Assembly (NCBI RefSeq): GCF_002368335.1
Contig: NZ_AP018288.1
Coordinates: forward strand, 5,543,763 to 5,607,762
Origin: Nostoc sp. NIES-4103
Lineage (GTDB): Bacteria; Cyanobacteriota; Cyanobacteriia; Cyanobacteriales; Nostocaceae
Reading direction: 5' to 3'
DNA: 64,000 nt
The position numbers and the translations under genes were made by a program. The notes beneath the pieces are model-generated. The model saw only the letters and a program-made list of their open reading frames with translations. It had not been told where the DNA came from and searched no databases. Below, one piece after another: positions 1-7,239 of the stretch; the first letter of the stretch is position 1; every line of letters starts with the position of its first letter.

Positions 1-269
1 AGCAACTGATATAACTTTTTGAAAACTTTATAGATAACTGTAAATTTAGCAGTATTTATACTTAACAAAAATTAAATGTGTTGTTGATTGTTATCAAAAT
101 TGGGTATGTCAAAAAACCTGATTTATATAATTACTGAATTATTTTTCTAGATAAAAAATACTCTGTGGGCAACACTTGTAAAATTACTGAGGACATTACA
201 TTGAAATTAAAGTTTGAATTTTAACATGATGCAACTACACAGACAAATTATCAGTTTTATTTCAAGGGT

Positions 270-1439
270 TTGTTTATGCCATTATCTTTAGAACCACCAT
301 ATATAGCAAGCTTTGTAGAATTTGAGCAGCATGTAGCAAAACTTATCCATAAAGCTGGTTGGATAGTTGAAACAGCCAAGCCCAACCAGCCAGGTTATGA
401 TTTACTGGTAACAAAAGGGAATCGAGTTGGTGTTGTCCAAGTGAAATGGCTAAAAAGTAATGTGACAGCACCACAGCTTTTAAAGTTTGCTGATTTTTTA
501 GATTCTCAAGAAGGTAAAAAATTTCACTTTGGTTGGTTCATAACTACAAAAGGTTTTGGTGGCCCAGCATTAGCATTAATTAGAGGCTGGGATAAAGATA
601 CTAAAATCCGCTGCGGGATTGCAGATGAAAATAAGCTAGTTGGTGTTGATGATCTTCTCGACATTAGTGGTGGTGGCGGTGGTAGCACCCCAATAGAACC
701 TCAGCGAAAAGTTTATTTTGGAGTTTTTACTTGTAAAGGTGGAGTTGGTAAAACAACTGTAGCAGGACATTTAGCAGGAGCATTAGCTCTGCAAGGATTT
801 AATGTAGCACTTGTAGATTTAGACCCAGAACAAAATCTACAAAAGTTAGTAGGTGATGGTGTTTTCGTTCCTAATCCTAAAGGTGTCGGTACTACTATAG
901 AAGTGTTTAATGGACTTGATTGGCATGAAGATGCTGCCCGTGATTGTCAAATAGTGATTTGTGATTGTTCACCTGCACTTGAGAGAAATCCTAAAGAGCT
1001 AATTGAGCGATTAGATTATTGCATCATACCAACAACTCTAAATCCTCTAGGAATCAACAAGCATGGTAAAGTTATTCAACAGACTGTTAAAGAAATACGT
1101 CAAATTAACAAAAATGCTTATTTATTTGTACTAGTTAATAATTTCAAAGACTTAAGTGTAAAGCGTTTTCAACTTTTAAAAAGTGTCTACCTTTCTGCTT
1201 ATCAAGAAATTAACAAGTTAGATGATAAGTTTGATTGCATAGACCCAGAAGAAGTTTGTATTCGGGCTAGTGATCTGCTTTATTACTGGGGTATACACAT
1301 CCTTGAAAATCCAGAAAATCCTACCAGTAGATTAGCATTTGATTTAATTGGCGGAAGATGCTATCCTCGTGAAGATTTTATTAAATTAGCAGATTATATA
1401 GAAACAAAAGCTGGTATAGGAATTCTTAGGACTAATTAA
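270..1439 (+). CDS. Restriction-endonuclease-like domain fused to ParA-type ATPase
   Basis: A 389-aa protein with two parts. Residues about 13-120 look like an Mrr/PD-(D/E)XK nuclease fold: PGYDLL (D44) followed by VVQVKW (Q57, K59) fits the D...QxK form of the site. A glycine run (residues 134-138) links to a ParA/MinD-type ATPase with the deviant Walker A KGGVGKTT (156-163) and a Walker B-like VICDCSP. Start is TTG at 270 or ATG at 276; I cannot decide. The gene stands alone beside toxin-antitoxin-like genes, with no ParB partner, so plasmid partition is unlikely. A DNA-targeting or defence role is inference only. Confidence 0.8.
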   Translation: MFMPLSLEPPYIASFVEFEQHVAKLIHKAGWIVETAKPNQPGYDLLVTKGNRVGVVQVKWLKSNVTAPQLLKFADFLDSQEGKKFHFGWFITTKGFGGPALALIRGWDKDTKIRCGIADENKLVGVDDLLDISGGGGGSTPIEPQRKVYFGVFTCKGGVGKTTVAGHLAGALALQGFNVALVDLDPEQNLQKLVGDGVFVPNPKGVGTTIEVFNGLDWHEDAARDCQIVICDCSPALERNPKELIERLDYCIIPTTLNPLGINKHGKVIQQTVKEIRQINKNAYLFVLVNNFKDLSVKRFQLLKSVYLSAYQEINKLDDKFDCIDPEEVCIRASDLLYYWGIHILENPENPTSRLAFDLIGGRCYPREDFIKLADYIETKAGIGILRTN

Positions 1440-1451
1440 GATATAAGTTCT

Positions 1452-1805
1452 TCAGAATGGAATAGACATTATCTGATTAATCCATTCCTCGGCGGTAGAA
1501 GCTTCCCAAATGAGGACAAGTGCTTCAATTGCGTCAGTGATTGGCATATTTTGCGAAATAACCAAAACTCCAGAACTGGTTTGTGAGATTATAAACTTGC
1601 CAAATTCAGCAGGCATGGTTTTACGATCATGGGTGACAAGAACTCTGTCATCCTGTGCTGCAATTGCCAATACTTCTGAATCTTTTTTACCTTCAAGACC
1701 TTCTGCATAGGCTGATTGAAAGTCAATATCGGTTTGTCTGCGTATTGTACCAGTAACAATTGCTTGTCTAAGATCGGCATCTGCTTGAAATCGAACTACC
1801 GTCAT
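1452..1805 (-). CDS. DUF5615 PIN-like protein, probable toxin
   Basis: A 117-aa protein of the DUF5615 (PIN/Mut7-C-like) family, thought to be RNases acting as toxins. The family acids are visible: the early ADADLR segment, the DSEVLAIAAQDDRVLVTHD core and the C-terminal half. Its start overlaps the stop of the DUF433 gene by 4 nt, a sign of translational coupling. The same gene pair occurs again at 52.2-52.9 kb. Toxin activity is inferred from the family and pairing. Confidence 0.8.
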   Translation of the reverse strand: MTVVRFQADADLRQAIVTGTIRRQTDIDFQSAYAEGLEGKKDSEVLAIAAQDDRVLVTHDRKTMPAEFGKFIISQTSSGVLVISQNMPITDAIEALVLIWEASTAEEWINQIMSIPF

Positions 1806-2134
1806 ATCTGGTTTTGCTTCTGTATTTGAGCATCTTTTAACTTCTGATACAGAAGCGAATTCTTTTCTCTACAAGACTGTTGCAGTTTCTCAAACTCTGT
1901 TTCACCTTCTTTTAAGTAGGCATCAACTAGATTTTTGTTGGCAAGATAAAAAGCGATCGCACCATAAACTTGTTCTAATGAGAGTAATGGAAAGTTTTGG
2001 GCAATGCTTTCGGGTGATTCTCCATTTAAGAAAGCATATACAACTGAATCTAGAGAAATACGTGTCTCTACAATCCAGTATCCTTCACCTCGTTGTTCGA
2101 CATATTGCTTTGTTAAGGTGGGCGCTAGTTTCAT
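1802..2134 (-). CDS. DUF433 protein, probable antitoxin
   Basis: A 110-aa DUF433 protein (winged-helix-like, VapB-type antitoxin candidate). The core reads ISLDSVVYAFLNGESPESIAQNFP, then LEQVYGAIAFYLANK, as in this family. It lies directly upstream of, and overlaps, the DUF5615 gene, so the two form an operon. It probably binds DNA and neutralises the partner; this is inferred from family behaviour. Confidence 0.8.
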   Translation of the reverse strand: MKLAPTLTKQYVEQRGEGYWIVETRISLDSVVYAFLNGESPESIAQNFPLLSLEQVYGAIAFYLANKNLVDAYLKEGETEFEKLQQSCREKNSLLYQKLKDAQIQKQNQI

Positions 2135-2223
2135 AAGACTTATGGCTAAATTGATTTATACCTAACCTAAGAGCTTCGTAATTGAAATAAGCTGTTATAC
2201 ACTTAAATCTTACTAACGTTAAT

Positions 2224-2559
2224 TCAAGATATGGCAAAGCCTGTATAGTGACGTAAATTCTCTGGATGAAAACCCAAAACAATGTCTTCACGAGGAATAC
2301 CAGCTTCCATCAGTGCTTCTGCAACTGGGTAAGAACTACCATCATACTGAATCCAAACTTTATCACTAATAATATCGATATGCACTGTACAACCATGTAT
2401 GCGAAGAATGCCATCCCAACCAACTTGTAGAACTTGGTAGCGATCGCGTTCAGAATCTATAATTGTTCCTGTATCAATTTGACCGTGATCAGGCTTGTGG
2501 GTGGCATATTCGGATATAACTTTTCGTACAATCTCACGATATTTTGCTAGTTTATCCAT
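2224..2559 (-). CDS. xisI: XisI-family protein (fdxN-element excision controlling type)
   Basis: A 111-aa XisI homologue with the family landmarks MDKLAKYREIVRKVI at the N-terminus, KVWIQYDGSS in the middle and AGIPREDIVLGFHPENLRHYTGFA at the end. XisI and XisH are accessory factors first linked to excision of the fdxN element in Anabaena heterocysts, but many paralogues lie far from such elements. A second copy is at 6398-6733. Its normal upstream partner xisH survives here only as a 3' fragment. Confidence 0.9.
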   Translation of the reverse strand: MDKLAKYREIVRKVISEYATHKPDHGQIDTGTIIDSERDRYQVLQVGWDGILRIHGCTVHIDIISDKVWIQYDGSSYPVAEALMEAGIPREDIVLGFHPENLRHYTGFAIS

Positions 2560-2703
2560 TGCACAATCCTCACTTGTTGCTCATCAAAAACAATTAAACG
2601 GATTTGTATCCGATTGAGGATTAACTGACCAAAGCGTTCTGAAAATAAATTTTCATAGACTCGCTGGGGAATAGCTAGATAAAGTAAACGTTCTGATTCT
2701 AAT
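2547..2703 (-). pseudogene. xisH: Truncated xisH (3' fragment)
   Basis: Reading the minus strand from about 2703 gives an in-frame stretch with ERLLYLAIPQRVYENLF, then LIVFDEQQVRIVQWIN and a TAG at 2547-2549. This matches the C-terminal third of XisH, compare LIVFDSEQEVITKWIN in the intact copy at 6721-7137. It overlaps the xisI start by 13 nt exactly as in the intact pair. The N-terminal two thirds, including the nuclease motif, are missing; an in-frame TAA lies just upstream. Clearly a decayed gene. Confidence 0.75.
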
Positions 2704-2838
2704 TATAAAAAAACAGTGCGTTGGATATGCGATCGCTCATAGTTATAGGCTAGGCAATGCCCAGCCTATTGATTACTATAAATTCTCCTCACACGTTTGC
2801 GATCGCCAGATTTTCCAGATTTCACAGATTGAATCAGT

Positions 2839-4527
2839 TTACTTGACGACTCCCAAAACAGGTGCAACTTCAGACTTGGCCACGGTGGGAACAAATAATC
2901 CCTTGGCATAGATATGAGGATTGCTTTGTGAGATGATGCTGTAGGATTGGCGAACTTGAGCATTCACTGCCACAGTTTTAACATCATACATCTGCATTGC
3001 CACCTTCGGGTAGAAGCCGATACCAATAATCAGCACGAGAAAACAAGCAGCAATAAACACTTCCCGCGGACTAGCATCTCTGTAGGCTGATTCAGTAGGT
3101 AAGAGACAGTCAGTACCAAAACAAACTGTTCCCTCGTCTTCTTGATTTTCTAAGCTTGCATTATTAATATCGCACACCAGCGCTGCACCCTTACCATAAA
3201 ATACCTGGCGCAGCATGGAAAGTAGATATATTGGTGTGAGGATAACCCCCACTGCGGCGAGAAAAACTGTCACCGTGCAGAAAGTTGAACTATAAACATC
3301 GCTGGTTGTTACACCCAGGAATACTGAAAGTTCCCCAACAAAGCCACTCATACCAGGAAGCGCCAAAGATGCCATTGCACCTATGGTAAACAATGCAAAT
3401 ACTTTAGGCATGGCTTGACCAATACCACCCATATCTTTCATCAGCATTGTGTGGGTGCGATCGTAAGTAACCCCTGCCAAGAAGAATAACACCGAGGCAA
3501 TCAAACCGTGGGAAATCATCTGCAACATAGCGCCATTGATTCCCAAATCAGTGAAGGATGCAATACCAAGCAGCACAAACCCCATGTGTGAAATCGACGA
3601 ATAAGCTAAACGCCGCTTCATATTGGTCTGAGCAAAGGAGTTTAATGCACCATAGATAATGTTAACAACACCCAGAATGGCTAGAACTGGCGCAAAGTAA
3701 ATGTGTGCATCGGGTAACATCTCCAAATTCAGGCGAATCAGTCCGTAACCGCCCATTTTCAGCAACACACCAGCCAGAATCATCGACACAGGTGAAGATG
3801 CTTCACCATGAGCATCAGGCAACCATGTGTGCATGGGGAAAACCGCAAGCTTGACACCAAATGCAATCAGCAAACCAGCATAAAGCAGCAGTTGTAGACC
3901 AAGGGGATATTCCTTCATGCCAAGGGCGGTGATATCAAATGTCATATTACCGCCACCGTATAGTGCCATTGCCAGAGCTGCTACCAAAATAAATATAGAA
4001 GCTGCTGCTGTATATAGTAAGAATTTTGTTGCTGCATAGCGACGCTTTTGTCCACCCCAAATGCACACTAGTAAGTAGACGGGAATCAGCTCGACTTCCC
4101 ACATAATAAAAAATAGTAGTAAGTCTTTAGCAACAAACACCCCCACCTGTGCAGAATAAAGCACAAGCATCAGAAAATAAAACAGGCGGGGTCGGTGATC
4201 AACTTGCCAGGCAGAAAAAATTGAAAGTGTGGTGACAAAGCCTGCTAGAAGCACAAGCGGGACTGAAAGTCCATCAACCGATACTGCCCAGTTCAGACCT
4301 AACTGAGGCATCCAGGCATAATTTTCCACGAGTTGAAAACTAGCGCTGTTGACATCGTAATGCTTCCAAAAAGCGTAGCACATCAAGGCAAAGTCTGCGA
4401 TACCTACACCAAGTGCATACCAACGCACGCGCTTGCCATCTTTATCAGGCAGCACAGGAATGAGGAGGGAAGCAATGAGCGGTAGCAAGACGATCGCGGT
4501 AAGCCAAGGAAATCGATCGGCTATCAT
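2839..4527 (-). CDS. ndhD: NAD(P)H-quinone oxidoreductase subunit 4 (NdhD)
   Basis: A 562-aa polytopic membrane protein of the NdhD/NuoM family, the proton-pumping antiporter-like subunit of NDH-1 in cyanobacterial thylakoid respiration and cyclic electron flow. The family hallmarks are visible: WEVELIPVYLLVCIWGG, LPDAHGEASSPVSMILAGVLLKMGGYGLIR and SHGLIASVLFFLAG. Length is nearer to the longer NdhD paralogues. No ndhF lies next to it, so it is probably a stand-alone copy; whether it is NdhD1 or NdhD2 cannot be settled by eye. Confidence 0.95.
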   Translation of the reverse strand: MIADRFPWLTAIVLLPLIASLLIPVLPDKDGKRVRWYALGVGIADFALMCYAFWKHYDVNSASFQLVENYAWMPQLGLNWAVSVDGLSVPLVLLAGFVTTLSIFSAWQVDHRPRLFYFLMLVLYSAQVGVFVAKDLLLFFIMWEVELIPVYLLVCIWGGQKRRYAATKFLLYTAAASIFILVAALAMALYGGGNMTFDITALGMKEYPLGLQLLLYAGLLIAFGVKLAVFPMHTWLPDAHGEASSPVSMILAGVLLKMGGYGLIRLNLEMLPDAHIYFAPVLAILGVVNIIYGALNSFAQTNMKRRLAYSSISHMGFVLLGIASFTDLGINGAMLQMISHGLIASVLFFLAGVTYDRTHTMLMKDMGGIGQAMPKVFALFTIGAMASLALPGMSGFVGELSVFLGVTTSDVYSSTFCTVTVFLAAVGVILTPIYLLSMLRQVFYGKGAALVCDINNASLENQEDEGTVCFGTDCLLPTESAYRDASPREVFIAACFLVLIIGIGFYPKVAMQMYDVKTVAVNAQVRQSYSIISQSNPHIYAKGLFVPTVAKSEVAPVLGVVK

Positions 4528-4777
4528 GTCAATAAGAAAAAATACTTATTTGTGAATAATGTCATTCTACTAAAGTTTGTAACAATTTCTTCATAAATAT
4601 TTTCCTCATCTATGGATAGATGCAAGATTTATAAATGCTTCTGAGCTGAGATAACTTTAAATTTTAAATTTTAGATTTTGGATTCAAGTCTAAATCTGAA
4701 ATCAAAAAGGGTTTTGCAACCACCTAAGGTTTCAACTACGGAACAAATCCAAAATAGCTTGACAAAACATCAAACAT

Positions 4778-5746
4778 ATGCATATTCCATTAATCATAGA
4801 TACAGACGGCGGTGTTGATGATGCCTTGGCATTGATTATGGCGTTGAACTCGCCGCAATTGGACATTAAAGCAATTACCGTTGTCGCTGGTAATATCAAT
4901 GTAGAGCAAGCCACTAACAATGTATTGCGGGTACTGAGTATTGTCCAACCGCATACCTGGCCTATTGTTGCCAAAGGCTGCGAAAAACCTCTAGTTAAAC
5001 CTGTGTTCAATGCAGCGGGGATTCATGGTGCAGATGGGCTAGGTGAATTAAATCGCTTTGTACAAGCTGATGGTACACCCCGTTATCCTCAACTTAATAT
5101 TGAAATATCTACAGAGAATGCCATTGATGTGATTCTCAAAGCAGCCCAAGAGTACGGCGATAGGCTGTTGATTGTGGCTTTAGGGCCATTAACGAATCTA
5201 GCAACAGCAATTCAACAAGATGCCGCAATTATGCAACAAATAGGGCGGATAGTGATTATGGGTGGGGCTGTCACCGTACCTGGAAATATTACGCCAGCGG
5301 CTGAATTTAACTTTTTTGTAGATCCTGATGCGGCTCAAATTGTCATGGAATCAGGAATTGCCTTGACTTTAGTCGGATTAGATGTAGCGATGAAAGCTCC
5401 CCTACCACGCCAAGTAGTGGAAGATAATTTACAACGTCGTCCTGACAAAGTTACCCAGTTTATTGCCGATTGTACCGAAATTTATATGGCTTTCTATCGC
5501 GATCATGAAGGCTTTTACGGCTGTTATTTACACGATCCTTTGGCAATGGCTGTGGCTATCGACCCAAGTCTGGTAACTACTGAATCACTTTATATAATGG
5601 TGGAAACTGAAGGACGGTTTACCACCGGCTTATCCCTAGCCGATCGCCGCGATCGCCGAGATAACCAAACCAATCCACCTAATGTCGAAGTTTGCTTAGA
5701 TGTTGATACCCAAAGGTTTTTAAAGCTGTTTGCTCAACTTGTATGA
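4778..5746 (+). CDS. Inosine/uridine-preferring nucleoside hydrolase
   Basis: A 322-aa IUNH-family N-ribohydrolase that splits nucleosides into base and ribose in salvage. The calcium-binding signature IIDTDGGVDDALAL is at residues 6-19 (D8, D10, D14, D15). Other family segments are GIHGADGLGE, LIVALGPLTNLA, IVIMGGAVTVPGN and PAAEFNFFVDPDAA. Length is normal. Single gene, ended by a strong hairpin at 5763-5792. Base specificity cannot be read from sequence. Confidence 0.92.
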   Translation: MHIPLIIDTDGGVDDALALIMALNSPQLDIKAITVVAGNINVEQATNNVLRVLSIVQPHTWPIVAKGCEKPLVKPVFNAAGIHGADGLGELNRFVQADGTPRYPQLNIEISTENAIDVILKAAQEYGDRLLIVALGPLTNLATAIQQDAAIMQQIGRIVIMGGAVTVPGNITPAAEFNFFVDPDAAQIVMESGIALTLVGLDVAMKAPLPRQVVEDNLQRRPDKVTQFIADCTEIYMAFYRDHEGFYGCYLHDPLAMAVAIDPSLVTTESLYIMVETEGRFTTGLSLADRRDRRDNQTNPPNVEVCLDVDTQRFLKLFAQLV

Positions 5747-5762
5747 CATGTTCCCATAGCGT

Positions 5763-5792
5763 GTAGGGTGGGCAAATATTTGCCCACCCTAC
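5763..5792 (+). terminator. Perfect 30-bp palindromic hairpin, probable terminator
   Basis: GTAGGGTGGGCAAAT is followed immediately by its exact reverse complement and then TTTTT, just after the nucleoside hydrolase stop. The GTGGGCA/TGCCCAC hairpin is also a dispersed repeat here (relatives at 7182-7206, 26308-26330 and 51962-52010), so it may be a repeat recruited as a terminator. Confidence 0.65.
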
Positions 5793-5825
5793 TTTTTACT
5801 AGAAGTTCTCGAACTTAGCGATCGC
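5785..5825. repeat. Left copy of direct repeat derived from thrS 3' end
   Basis: This 41-bp stretch matches 7199-7239 at about 38 positions. The 26 bp at 5800-5825 are identical to the last codons of thrS (encoding IAKFENF plus stop). It lies 1.4 kb from thrS, so relE, the antitoxin gene, xisI and xisH sit between two copies of the thrS tail. Confidence 0.8.
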
Positions 5826-5840
5826 TTCTGTAATCTTGTG

Positions 5841-6140
5841 TCAATCTATATCCAATTCCTCTAATAGTCTTTTTCCATGAATCACTGCTGCAATAGTTAC
5901 AGTGTCATCCCGAATTTGATAAATGATTCGGTAACTGTATGCAAACTTTTCCCTGATGGTATCTTCGTTAAATTCTGGTACCACACGACCAGAAAAAGGA
6001 AAATCGGTCAACTGTCGAGTTACGTCAAGTATCTTTTGAACCACTGCTGCGGTGTAAGAAGATGAGTCACGAGATATGTATGTAGCGATCGCTTCTACAT
6101 CTTCTAAAGCTTTGGAAGACCAAACTACTTGATAAGCCAT
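5841..6140 (-). CDS. RelE/ParE-family toxin
   Basis: A 99-aa RelE/ParE superfamily protein. It shows the usual pattern: WSSKALEDVEAIATYISRDS at the start, LTDFPFSGRVVPEF in the middle and YSYRIIYQIRDDTVTIAAVIHGKR near the end. The upstream gene overlaps its start by 16 nt, as in type II toxin-antitoxin operons. Whether it cuts mRNA (RelE) or poisons gyrase (ParE) cannot be told from sequence. Confidence 0.85.
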   Translation of the reverse strand: MAYQVVWSSKALEDVEAIATYISRDSSSYTAAVVQKILDVTRQLTDFPFSGRVVPEFNEDTIREKFAYSYRIIYQIRDDTVTIAAVIHGKRLLEELDID

Positions 6141-6313
6141 TTGCTCAAACGTTCTTCAGCTTCATTTTGTGTAATTGGTTTTTCTGTCTTCGCTACGTCT
6201 AAGCCACGACGAACTTTCTCTATTACATATAAATGATATTGAATATCTTCAATTGAGCAATCATCTGGTAGTTGCTGCAAAAGAGATTGGATCGTTTCTT
6301 TCGTACTATTCAT
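6125..6313 (-). CDS. Small partner of RelE-type toxin, probable antitoxin
   Basis: I choose the ATG at 6313 (62 aa, beginning MNSTKETIQSLLQQLPDDCS); a longer reading to 6382 is possible but has no better signal. The sequence resembles the small helical cyanobacterial antitoxins coupled to RelE toxins: QLPDDCSIEDIQYHLYVIEKVRRGL, followed by a charged C-terminus. It overlaps the toxin gene, so antitoxin is the natural reading. Confidence 0.75.
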   Translation of the reverse strand: MNSTKETIQSLLQQLPDDCSIEDIQYHLYVIEKVRRGLDVAKTEKPITQNEAEERLSKWLIK

Positions 6314-6397
6314 AATTTTAGTTTCCTTTTGTTGAATTATTGTTGCCAATGAGTTTATCCCAGCGATCGCATCTCTTTGCAAATTTAAATTGAATTT

Positions 6398-6733
6398 TTA
6401 AGCTACAGCAAATCCTGTATATTTTCTCACATTAGGTTCGTGAAATCCTAAAACAATATCTTCTTTAGGAATACCTGCTTCAACAAGTTCATTTGCAATA
6501 CCATTTTCGGTATTATCACACTGAATCCAAACTTTATTGTGTATTATTTCGATATGAATTAAACAGCTATGCAGGTGTTTCTTATTATCCCAACCCTCAG
6601 AAATAATTAGATATTGGTCACTTTCTAAGTCAAATGCCGCTCGATTACGGATATTAGCATTTGCATAGGTAATATTGAGGTAGGAGCCAAGTATCTTGCG
6701 GATTATATTCCGGTAAGATTCTAATTTATCCAT
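6398..6733 (-). CDS. xisI: XisI-family protein, second copy
   Basis: A 111-aa XisI homologue of the same length as the copy at 2224-2559 and clearly paralogous, with AGIPKEDIVLGFHEPNVRKYTGFAVA at its end. Its start overlaps the 3' end of xisH by 13 nt, the standard xisH-xisI arrangement. It lies inside the interval flanked by the thrS-tail direct repeats. Confidence 0.9.
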   Translation of the reverse strand: MDKLESYRNIIRKILGSYLNITYANANIRNRAAFDLESDQYLIISEGWDNKKHLHSCLIHIEIIHNKVWIQCDNTENGIANELVEAGIPKEDIVLGFHEPNVRKYTGFAVA

Positions 6734-7137
6734 TTGGTAATTACCTCTTGTTCTGAATCAAATACAATCAATTTCAGAGTATTGTCATCTAATAACATTT
6801 TGCCAATTTCCTCTCTAAAAATTTTGATAAATACTATGTCAGTAATTGCTAGACAAAGAATTCTTTTTGATTCAAGGCGTAGGAGAATTTTTTCGTACAA
6901 TATGTACTGTCCAAGGGCATTTTTGAGGTCTTCTACTTCTGATATACCGATAAAACTTTTGATTCCTACAGCAATCTTCTTTCCTTGTTTTTCTGCGGCT
7001 AACAGTTTTTCGGCTGCTAAATCAATAAATATATCTTTCTTACCAATTTTAAGGCTAAGGGGGTCATGGGTAATTTTCCACCCATCTTTAATGAGTGCGT
7101 TTTTCACACAATCATGATAAATGTCTTTGGCTGGCAT
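6721..7137 (-). CDS. xisH: XisH-family protein with altered nuclease motif
   Basis: A 138-aa XisH homologue (PD-(D/E)XK-like fold). The N-terminus MPAKDIYHDCVKNALIKDGW and the IDLAAEKLLAAEKQ segment (D39) are typical. Where the family normally reads VEIKSF, this protein reads VGIKSF: the acidic residue of the ExK pair is glycine (G58, codon GGA), while K60 remains. A nuclease using this site should be impaired. Upstream partner of the xisI at 6398. Confidence 0.88.
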   Translation of the reverse strand: MPAKDIYHDCVKNALIKDGWKITHDPLSLKIGKKDIFIDLAAEKLLAAEKQGKKIAVGIKSFIGISEVEDLKNALGQYILYEKILLRLESKRILCLAITDIVFIKIFREEIGKMLLDDNTLKLIVFDSEQEVITKWIN

Positions 7138-7181
7138 GAATCAAATTTTATTTCAGCTTCATCTTGCTGATTTTTCAGTCT

Positions 7182-7206
7182 GTAGGATGAGCATTGCTCA
7201 CCCTAC
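7182..7206. repeat. Hairpin between xisH and thrS
   Basis: GTAGGATGAGCA pairs with TGCTCACCCTAC with one mismatch. It lies just past the thrS stop and is related to the 5763-5792 hairpin. There is no U-run on the thrS strand, so it is either a weak terminator or simply a repeat. Confidence 0.5.
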
Positions 7207-7239
7207 TTTTGATTAGAAGTTCTCGAACTTAGCGATCGC
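7199..7239. repeat. Right copy of direct repeat at thrS 3' end
   Basis: This is the genuine thrS end, matching 5785-5825. The core TAGAAGTTCTCGAACTTAGC plus GATCGC is identical in both copies. Confidence 0.8.
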
